In this document: piece after piece, positions 1 through 5,426 of the stretch
Layout: every line of letters begins with the position of its first letter
Numbering within the stretch: the first letter of the stretch is position 1
The notes under the pieces: model-generated
Database searches by the model: none
What the model saw: the letters and a program-made list of their open reading frames with translations, nothing else
What the model was told of the DNA's origin: nothing
NCBI GenBank assembly: GCA_937897265.1
Contig: CALCPT010000554.1
Location: forward strand, 1-5,426
From: an uncultured Alcaligenaceae bacterium
GTDB taxonomy: Bacteria > Pseudomonadota > Gammaproteobacteria > Burkholderiales > Burkholderiaceae_B
Direction: 5' to 3'
DNA length: 5,426 bases
Program-made: the position numbers and the translations under genes

Positions 1-924
1 AATCGGCTGCGAATACTTCGCTGAAAACGACAGCATTCTTTTAAAGTCTTCGACTGAACCCGAACCTAACGAAGCACTGGTACTAAAACTTAATTGATTA
101 TCAACATCAAACAGACGATTGACAGTGCCAGCAAACGAGGCCCCCCATGTACCAACTGCAGGTGCATTAAAGTTGTTAACCGATAACGAGTAATAATCAG
201 GCAACTGGCTAACATTTAGCACCATTTCAGACGAACCAACTTCAGCACCTTGCCGAAGGACAGCGTTGACTGTCGTGGACGGAAACGCATTGAGGGTTCG
301 AATCGCTTTTTCAACGCTTGGCAAATCTAGTGGCTTCTTGTTGACAAGCCCCGCGGTCAGTTCATCGATCTTGGCGCGATTTCCGGCAGTACCACCTTCG
401 ACAAACAGCTCACTGAGGTAGCCCTCGATCACCTTGACCTTGAGAACACCGTTTTCAAGTGTTTGCGGAGGAATATACACACGACTTAAAAAATAGCCCG
501 CTTGTTTGTATTTATCTTCGATCGTTTCAATGACCTCGTTCAACTCAGGCAACGAGACGGGTCGATTGATATATGTCGCAAAGTACTCTTGCAACGCGGC
601 ATCCGAGAACACTGCATTGCCGTCGAAATCAACTTCGTTGACATTGAACTGTAAGTCATCCAGCGATTTTTTGATGGGCGTTTTATCAGTACGCTGCATC
701 TGCAAATTAAAGCCTTGGGGGGTAGCATTCGACTGATTCAATTGACTGTTCTGCAATTGCTGCTGCGCTGCGACGTCCATTTGAGACTCTCGCACCGCTT
801 GCACACCCGCCTCGAGATGCGGCGTTGCTGCGTGAACTGGCACACTCAACAACGCAGTCACAAGCAAATAGATTTGCAATCTCAGCCAGCAAAACGAAGG
901 ACTTAACGTTCTGCCAGCCATCAT
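1..924 (-). CDS. TpsB/ShlB/FhaC-family outer-membrane two-partner secretion transporter (partial, C-terminus outside window)
   Basis: Transporters of this family sit in the outer membrane and move a partner TpsA exoprotein from periplasm to cell surface. The reading frame is open from an ATG at 924 to the window edge, giving 308 residues against about 550-600 for the full family. Residues 1-32 form a signal peptide: Arg-containing start, hydrophobic stretch near 18-28, and a VHA cleavage site before Ala33. Residues 38-62 are a Gln-rich helix like the plug helix of FhaC. Residues 91-175 form the ShlB-type POTRA domain, with the hallmark GYFLSRVYIPPQ (143-154) followed by the VIEG motif (165-168). 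Residues 176-241 fit a second POTRA. From about 243 the alternating pattern YYSLSVNNF, then GASFAGTVNRLF, marks the first barrel strands. The start overlaps the cyclase stop as ATGA. A second in-frame ATG follows at once (921-919) and is better spaced (7 bases) from GGAAG at 933-929, so translation may start at either. The class is clear; the cargo is unknown. Confidence 0.93.
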   Translation of the reverse strand, partial: MMAGRTLSPSFCWLRLQIYLLVTALLSVPVHAATPHLEAGVQAVRESQMDVAAQQQLQNSQLNQSNATPQGFNLQMQRTDKTPIKKSLDDLQFNVNEVDFDGNAVFSDAALQEYFATYINRPVSLPELNEVIETIEDKYKQAGYFLSRVYIPPQTLENGVLKVKVIEGYLSELFVEGGTAGNRAKIDELTAGLVNKKPLDLPSVEKAIRTLNAFPSTTVNAVLRQGAEVGSSEMVLNVSQLPDYYSLSVNNFNAPAVGTWGASFAGTVNRLFDVDNQLSFSTSASLGSGSVEDFKRMLSFSAKYSQPI

Positions 925-933
925 TTATCTTCC
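919..933 (-). promoter_or_regulatory. ATGA start/stop overlap with tandem ATG codons and a Shine-Dalgarno-like GGAAG (cyclase/TpsB junction)
   Basis: On the minus strand the cyclase ends in TGA at 923-921, while the TpsB start ATG is at 924-922 and a second in-frame ATG at 921-919. GGAAG at 933-929 lies 4 bases before the first ATG and 7 bases before the second. This arrangement favours translational coupling, and it leaves a two-residue ambiguity at most in the start of the transporter. Confidence 0.8.
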
Positions 934-2894
934 ATACGAATCACAACCCCAAACACCCCAGCGCGTAAGCGTTGAAGGTGAAATTGATACAGGGGATCGG
1001 CCGGGTAACGCTCTGCCAGCGCCTGCGCCGCCGCTTGAGCTTCAGGCGTCATGACTCCAGCGGCATCCGTTTGTTGCAAGATCGAATAAAACACCTGATA
1101 GTTAGCATTTAAGTGTGACTCAAACTCCTCTCGCGTCACTGGCAAAAACAACCCGACCGCTTCAACCTTGCCTTTGAGCACCACATCACCAATTTTTCGA
1201 AACCGTTGCTCAGGTGCTTGCTGCACCGTTTGTTGGGTACAACACACACGCGTACCAAAATATTTATTGACGCCTTCTGTACGTGCCGCCGTGTTCACCG
1301 TATCCCCTAGGGCGGTGTAATCCATACGCGATTGCGAACCGAAATTACCAATTGTCGCGAACCCAGTGTGCACACCAATACGTGTTTCACCAATCGGTAT
1401 GCCTAAGGCATTTTGTTTTTTCCTGAACGTCTCGGCATACACATCTAACGCTAAGGCGCACTCTACGGCGCGGGTCGCGTGATCGGCTTGCTCAAGCGGA
1501 GCGTTAAAAATGGTCATGATGGCATCGCCGATGAACTTATCAACGGTTCCCTCAAAACCCAAGATAATTTGGCAAGCCCCATCCAAATAGTCGTTGAGCA
1601 CTTCAGAGAGCTGTTCAGAGCTCAGCGTCTCGGACATAGTCGTGAAGCCTGCGATATCAGTAAAAATGAAACTGACTTCGCGCTTAGACCCTGAAATACT
1701 GAGTGCCTCGGGATGATCCATCAACTGCTTAACCACCTCAGGCGATACATAGCGCGAGAACGCACCCTGTACAAATTGCTTTTGCTTGCGTTCGGCTTTT
1801 CCAATCAGCATGTCCATAAACCATACGGACAGGCCAAGCGCTAAGGTCGGGGCAACTAAGGGCACCAGCGGCAAACCAACACGATGGCCCAACATGGCGC
1901 CTACCCAGCCGCACACCACCAACACAAGACTGGCCACTACGTTAAAGATAATGCCCTTTTTCAGTAAACCGATTGCAGTCCCCAACGCTGCCGCAAACAA
2001 CACCAACAGATGTGAGCCCATCACCTGAAAGCCTGGCTCAGGCCGTGCATCCAGAATTTGTGACAAAGCATGCGCGTGAATCATGACCCCAGGCATTGAG
2101 CCTCGTTCGCCATCCCCGTCTATCACGGCCAGAGGCGTTTCGTGACGATCTGTAATCGACAGCACCGCACCAATCAGCACGACCTTGTCTTTAAACCAAG
2201 CGTCTGGCAACACCGCCAAGGCGTGCGCGGGATACACGGCAAACGAACCGGTCTCGCTATCGGGCGTCGCCCGCCAGGCGATCTCGACCAAGCGCTTTGG
2301 TGTCGCGATGTCTAAGACTTCGGCTACTTTACGGACAAAACCTTTAGGCTCTTCAGCATCACTTTCACCCGGGTACATCCAACGAACCGAGCCGTCGAGC
2401 GGATCTTTTGCCAAATTTGCTGCAGCCCGTTGTTGTTTTGGCACAAAGGCATTGAGATACTCAAGCTGATCCTCTGTCACCACATTCGACAGGTTGCTAT
2501 AACTGACGACGAGAGGAGTCTTCACCGAGCGCAAGGTCTCTTTCAGCAACTCATCTTTGTCAGGCTCTGTTGCCTGATCGAACAAAATGTCGAGCCCAAT
2601 AACCTTTGGGCCCTTTTTCTCTAAGGTCTTCAGCAAGTTTGCTAAAAACTCACGATCAACTGGTGACCGATACACGAACTGAGCTAGCGTGCCCTCGTTG
2701 ATTGCCACAATGACAACATCTTTTGCTTGTGGCATTGCGGGCTGAAACGCTGCAATACGAATATCTTTCGAGATATTGTCTAGATTCTTTAAAAAACTCA
2801 AATACTGTACGCCGGCTAACGCCAAGGCCATCGCCAACGCCGCAGCAGCAAAGGCTGATAGCCACTCTTTGGTTTCGCGTGTCATCACACTCAT
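921..2894 (-). CDS. CHASE2-domain class III adenylate cyclase, membrane-bound
   Basis: Predicted to convert ATP to cAMP in the cytoplasm in response to a signal sensed outside the inner membrane. It has 657 residues. TM1 is about 11-32; the periplasmic CHASE2 sensor about 35-290 (VIVAINEGTLA, KVIGLDILFD, DKVVLIGA, then TPLA and MPGVMIHAHA); three further TM segments lie near 294-311, 315-333 and 340-362. A linker with FSRYVSPEVV leads to the cyclase domain at about 405-585. Basic residues after TM2 and TM4 agree with a cytoplasmic catalytic domain. Catalytic residues are intact: metal-binding Asp413 (FTDIAGFT) and Asp457 (KFIGDAIM), transition-state Asn534 and Arg538 (GDTVNTAAR). Lys453 with Thr527 is the adenine-selecting pair of class IIIb, so adenylate rather than guanylate cyclase is favoured. 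A 70-residue helical tail follows. The start at 2894 is chosen because its ATG overlaps the preceding stop; a GTG at 2963 would add 23 residues inside the upstream gene, and ATG 2885 is also possible. Confidence 0.95.
   Translation of the reverse strand: MSVMTRETKEWLSAFAAAALAMALALAGVQYLSFLKNLDNISKDIRIAAFQPAMPQAKDVVIVAINEGTLAQFVYRSPVDREFLANLLKTLEKKGPKVIGLDILFDQATEPDKDELLKETLRSVKTPLVVSYSNLSNVVTEDQLEYLNAFVPKQQRAAANLAKDPLDGSVRWMYPGESDAEEPKGFVRKVAEVLDIATPKRLVEIAWRATPDSETGSFAVYPAHALAVLPDAWFKDKVVLIGAVLSITDRHETPLAVIDGDGERGSMPGVMIHAHALSQILDARPEPGFQVMGSHLLVLFAAALGTAIGLLKKGIIFNVVASLVLVVCGWVGAMLGHRVGLPLVPLVAPTLALGLSVWFMDMLIGKAERKQKQFVQGAFSRYVSPEVVKQLMDHPEALSISGSKREVSFIFTDIAGFTTMSETLSSEQLSEVLNDYLDGACQIILGFEGTVDKFIGDAIMTIFNAPLEQADHATRAVECALALDVYAETFRKKQNALGIPIGETRIGVHTGFATIGNFGSQSRMDYTALGDTVNTAARTEGVNKYFGTRVCCTQQTVQQAPEQRFRKIGDVVLKGKVEAVGLFLPVTREEFESHLNANYQVFYSILQQTDAAGVMTPEAQAAAQALAERYPADPLYQFHLQRLRAGVFGVVIRMEDK
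2891..2894 (-). promoter_or_regulatory. ATGA start/stop overlap (exported protein/cyclase junction)
   Basis: The exported-protein gene stops at TGA 2893-2891 and the cyclase ATG is at 2894-2892. The 15 bases upstream, which read G+C-rich, contain no convincing Shine-Dalgarno sequence at normal spacing. Cyclase translation therefore probably depends on ribosomes arriving from the upstream gene and re-initiating. That dependence is inferred, not shown. Confidence 0.75.
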
Positions 2895-3682
2895 GGCGTC
2901 GGCGCGCCCAATTGCCGCATTAAGGCATCCGCCTGCTGGGTACAGCCCTTTTCTAACAACCACGCGATCAAGATCACCCGATTACCGTCGGCGATGGCTC
3001 TAGGGATCTTCATCAACTGCAAGGCGAATTCTTGGTCGGCTTGCTGAATCGTAAAGAAATTGAACTCGTTTTTGAATTCAAGTTTGCTGGCTGGCAGACG
3101 CACCGTACCTCGAGGCCAGATAAAGTCGGCCTTGTACGAACGGTCTGATGGCACCAGAGTAAAGCGAGCCTCTTGGCTGCCATCCGGCCGCCAAAATGTC
3201 ACCGTTTGATCTTCGATCATGCAACGCATACCTGAGCGGCTGAGATCGACCAACCAGGGTTCAGGCAAAGGCATCACTTCTTCGCCAGCCCGAATCACTC
3301 CCACTGAACTGGTCCGTGCAGCACGCGTATTCACAAGCGCCGCAAGTGCTTGTTTAGGATCAGATGCTACTGCAGTTGGCGGCGCAGGGGTCTTGCTAAA
3401 CGGACCGCGCAGCGTCAAGACCGTGCCGTCCGAACGAATTAACGTCAGACGCTCGCCCTCTTTCAGCGTCAAGACTTGATCGCCATCAATTTGCGCACCT
3501 GCCTTTAAATTGACGCCGCGCGCTTCCATGACAATAAGGGCCTCGGCTTGAACGGGTGTGCCTAACAACACCGATGTCAACAGTAAAAGCGCTGCAAATA
3601 ACGTTTGCACTAGATCTGTGTTGTTGGCCCGAGACACGATCAAGCTGTGTACCGGTCTATTCGCAATGGCGCGGTGATTCAT
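2891..3682 (-). CDS. Exported protein of unknown function with a FecR-like beta-rich N-terminal half
   Basis: I do not recognise a named family with certainty. The 263-residue product begins with an unusually long (about 23 residues) polar, basic leader, then a hydrophobic core at 24-41 and a VQA cleavage site before Glu47, so it is probably Sec-exported to the periplasm or cell envelope. There is no lipobox Cys. Residues 49-96 are short beta strands with the pattern VLTLKEGERLTLIRSDGTVL followed by LRGPFS, similar to FecR-type domains that describe a value and an outer limit. A Pro/Ala linker is at 97-107. A second beta-rich part follows (SVGVIRAG, PWLVDLSRSG, VTFWRPDG, FIWPRGTVRLP), then a helical C-terminus with AWLLEKGC. 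Cys154 and Cys247 are the only cysteines in the mature part and could form a disulfide. Its position between a CHAT peptidase and a CHASE2 cyclase suggests an accessory, ligand or substrate role. The start is supported by the ATGA overlap and a purine-rich GAAGAAG just upstream. Confidence 0.85.
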   Translation of the reverse strand: MNHRAIANRPVHSLIVSRANNTDLVQTLFAALLLLTSVLLGTPVQAEALIVMEARGVNLKAGAQIDGDQVLTLKEGERLTLIRSDGTVLTLRGPFSKTPAPPTAVASDPKQALAALVNTRAARTSSVGVIRAGEEVMPLPEPWLVDLSRSGMRCMIEDQTVTFWRPDGSQEARFTLVPSDRSYKADFIWPRGTVRLPASKLEFKNEFNFFTIQQADQEFALQLMKIPRAIADGNRVILIAWLLEKGCTQQADALMRQLGAPTP

Positions 3683-3691
3683 ATCTTCTTC
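3679..3691 (-). promoter_or_regulatory. ATGA start/stop overlap with purine-rich GAAGAAG (CHAT/exported protein junction)
   Basis: The CHAT gene stops at TGA 3681-3679 and the next gene starts at ATG 3682-3680. GAAGAAG at 3691-3685 is a weak Shine-Dalgarno candidate; it also encodes the last Lys codons of the CHAT protein. The first GAAG has 5 bases to the ATG. Confidence 0.75.
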
Positions 3692-5426
3692 ACAGTCCCT
3701 GCGCCCTCCTCGGCCCCATCACCCAGTAGCACAAAGGCACCCCAAAAAACCGGATGTGCGGTGGCGGGCATGCCCAGCATTTGAATCTGAGCCTGCTGCA
3801 AGGCGCGCGCACTGCTGCGTGTCATATCGGGGCCTAAACTTGCAAATACTCTGCCCATCAAACTTGTCGTCGCCTCAGACGGCACACTCCAGTGCGTGAC
3901 AAGCAGATTACGGGCACCAGCAAAAAAGAACGCCTCTGCCAACCCTGTTAAGGCTTCGCCTCCAAACTTATCGCCACCGCCCGCAGTGTTACAGGCCGAC
4001 AACACGACCAAATCAGCATTTAGTTTCAGCTGTGAAATCTCACTGGCGTCTAACAAGCCATCTTCGATTTTTGTGACAGCCGCTACGGCCGGTGGTGACA
4101 ACACCAAGGCGGGTTCAGACTGACAGCGCAACTCACCCGGTAATAAACCATGCGTTGCAAAATACAGCACGCGATAATCGCTTAACCGAATACTACGCAA
4201 GCGGGCTTCGGTTGCCTGCGCACCCACAAAAAACTCTGCAGGACCAGATCCTTTCAGAAAGTTTGCTACGGTCTGAAGCTCTGCTTGCGTGTCAGGCAAC
4301 GAAGGCATATCCGTCAAAATATTGCGTGGGATGGGACCACCATCACGGCAAGTCACCGCGGCAAAGGCAGGCGGTTTAGCGGTAGCAGTCTGGGCGTTAG
4401 CCTGTGCCGCAGTGGCGGTCGGCTTCACAGATTGCGCAGGCGCACTGGTCGGCGTAGTCGCCACGGCATTTACCAAACGTACATTTTTAGTTGGCGCTGA
4501 TGACGGGCCGAGGGTTGGGTTACCAAAGCCCAAAAACATACGTGTGGCTTGATGTATGGGAACAGTTGAGCGTTTATCGTAAAACGACAACAGCGACGGC
4601 GAATGGGTTAAGGCAACACGCTTCACCAACCAAGCGGTATTGGAGTAATCAGCAGCGTTTGGTTGTGCCGTCACCAAGACACTGAAAGGTAAGCTCGCGA
4701 GTGACCGAGACGGCACTACAATCAAGTGGTCGAGCCCAACCAGATTTTTGTCGACCCCACCCAGCAAGCTTTGATAAAGTGCGAAGGATTTATTGACATC
4801 AAACGCTTGCACAGCGCCCTGCTCGACACTCAAACCCAGGCGCAAGGTTTTGATCTCTTCAAAAATCTGTTCAACAGTTTTCGTGACGGGCGCAATCGTG
4901 ACCGAATCGCGACGTATCAACTGCACAAAGCCTGAAGAATTACCTAACAAAAAAATCGCGACTCCCTCATTCGGGGTGAGATAGCTTTGTAGCTGTTCAA
5001 GCTTGACACGACGTACGCGTGTCAGCTCAACATATTCTGGGCTTAATTTTTCAACCTGCTCTAACAAGGCTTGGATTTGTTGCTCTTTCTCTTTGATTTT
5101 TGCGAGCAATCCATCTTCAACCAGTTTGCTGCGCTGATCATCGGCCAAGCTCGTCTCGCTCGCCAGTTGGGTTTTGTCTAAGTCGCGCTGGCGCTCAAGC
5201 ATTTGTAGTTTTTGAATGGCTTCGCCGGCGTCTTTATTGTTGATCAAGACGCGAGCCGAGGCGCGTGCCAAGGTCTTTTGCACAACAGTTGAATTTTGCC
5301 GCTGAAACGCCTCGAAGGCTTCGGCATACAAACCTTGCACTGCGACGGGGTCTTTTTGGTTAGCGGCTAAGGCCGCCAACGCTTGCACATAACGGCTAAG
5401 CTCATCGGCCGTAAACGAGGCACTCG
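3679..5426 (-). CDS. CHAT-domain caspase-like peptidase (partial, N-terminus outside window)
   Basis: CHAT proteins are cysteine peptidases of the caspase/separase clan, usually carrying N-terminal TPR repeats that sense a partner. The frame stays open past a GTG at 5388 to the window edge (upstream codons read SASFTADELSRYV), so the gene starts beyond 5426 and 581 residues are visible. Numbered from that GTG: residues 1-55 are helical and typical of the segment that follows TPRs in these proteins; 56-135 is a charged predicted coiled coil (LQMLERQRDL, KIKEKEQQIQALLEQVEKL). The CHAT domain spans about 140-557. It has the early LIVVPSRSLASLPFSVL motif, His413 in YFATHG, and Cys466 in VVLSACNTAGGG, followed by GGEALTGLAEAFFFAGAR, VTHWSVP and HPVFWGAFVLLGDG. 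The His-Cys dyad is thus intact and the enzyme is probably active. An Ala/Thr/Pro/Gln-rich insert sits at about 296-345. Substrate and cell compartment are unknown, since the N-terminus is not seen. Confidence 0.95.
   Translation of the reverse strand, partial: SASFTADELSRYVQALAALAANQKDPVAVQGLYAEAFEAFQRQNSTVVQKTLARASARVLINNKDAGEAIQKLQMLERQRDLDKTQLASETSLADDQRSKLVEDGLLAKIKEKEQQIQALLEQVEKLSPEYVELTRVRRVKLEQLQSYLTPNEGVAIFLLGNSSGFVQLIRRDSVTIAPVTKTVEQIFEEIKTLRLGLSVEQGAVQAFDVNKSFALYQSLLGGVDKNLVGLDHLIVVPSRSLASLPFSVLVTAQPNAADYSNTAWLVKRVALTHSPSLLSFYDKRSTVPIHQATRMFLGFGNPTLGPSSAPTKNVRLVNAVATTPTSAPAQSVKPTATAAQANAQTATAKPPAFAAVTCRDGGPIPRNILTDMPSLPDTQAELQTVANFLKGSGPAEFFVGAQATEARLRSIRLSDYRVLYFATHGLLPGELRCQSEPALVLSPPAVAAVTKIEDGLLDASEISQLKLNADLVVLSACNTAGGGDKFGGEALTGLAEAFFFAGARNLLVTHWSVPSEATTSLMGRVFASLGPDMTRSSARALQQAQIQMLGMPATAHPVFWGAFVLLGDGAEEGAGTVKKI
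4354..4503 (-). other. Low-complexity Ala/Thr/Pro/Gln-rich insert inside the CHAT domain
   Basis: Roughly 50 codons of the CHAT gene encode a segment dominated by Ala, Thr, Pro, Gln and Val (for example TTPTSAPAQSVKPTATAAQA). It falls between the conserved GFGNPTLG and the PSLPDTQAEL that leads to the catalytic His. It is probably a flexible surface loop. In caspase-clan peptidases a loop placed ahead of the catalytic dyad can be a processing or exposure site, but that is inference. Confidence 0.7.

Noticed and set aside
540..892. Short minus-strand frames within 540-892 in frames other than TpsB
   Set aside because: They lie within the TpsB coding frame, which carries a signal peptide and POTRA motifs; the short frames show no domain and no ribosome site.
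2895..2963. Extended cyclase start at GTG 2963 (23 extra residues)
   Set aside because: It would overlap the exported-protein gene by 73 bases, adds a non-family leader before the TM1, and has no Shine-Dalgarno. The ATG at 2894 gives the same ATGA junction seen at the other two gene boundaries.
2891..3682. Assigning the exported protein to the DUF928 family often seen near two-partner secretion and CHAT genes
   Set aside because: I cannot see the Gly/Arg-rich DUF928-type motifs; the resemblance to FecR-type beta strands is better but also weak, so it is left unnamed.
506..4984. Plus-strand open frames of 60-95 codons throughout
   Set aside because: All lie antisense to well-supported genes, have atypical composition and no recognisable domain or ribosome site.
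3679..5388. CHAT gene starting at GTG 5388
   Set aside because: The frame remains open to the window edge with coding-like residues upstream, and CHAT proteins normally carry an N-terminal TPR region, so 5388 is an internal Val codon.
1..5426. Promoters, terminators, RNA genes, CRISPR or mobile elements
   Set aside because: There is no intergenic space in the window, no inverted-repeat hairpin with T-run was noticed at gene ends, and no repeat or transposase signature was seen. Promoter and terminator are presumably outside.

Overview
The window is one unbroken minus-strand gene block from a Gram-negative bacterium. An outer-membrane two-partner-secretion transporter with POTRA domains, Sec signal peptides and a CHASE2-type adenylate cyclase all point to a proteobacterium. 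Base composition is close to even by eye, but nothing here fixes the genus. A beta- or gammaproteobacterium is only a guess.

In transcription order (right to left) there are four genes. (1) The C-terminal 581 residues of a CHAT-domain caspase-like peptidase; its 5' end lies beyond position 5426. (2) A 263-residue exported protein of unrecognised family. (3) A 657-residue membrane-bound CHASE2 class III adenylate cyclase. (4) The first 308 residues of a TpsB/ShlB/FhaC-type outer-membrane transporter; its barrel runs off the window at position 1. The fourth gene is open to the window edge.

The most distinctive structure is the linkage. All three junctions are the same 4-base ATGA overlap, in which the start codon of one gene shares bases with the TGA stop of the gene before it. 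There is no non-coding DNA, and I see no room for a promoter or terminator between genes. This argues for one polycistronic message with translational coupling, and for products needed together.

A working model (inference): a peptidase of the caspase-like superfamily, a periplasmic or secreted accessory protein, a cyclase that senses something in the periplasm and makes cAMP in the cytoplasm, and an outer-membrane exporter form one signalling and secretion module. The catalytic residues of both enzymes are intact. The TpsA cargo normally expected beside a TpsB is not in the window and may lie on either side. No RNA genes, mobile elements, CRISPR arrays or significant repeats were seen.
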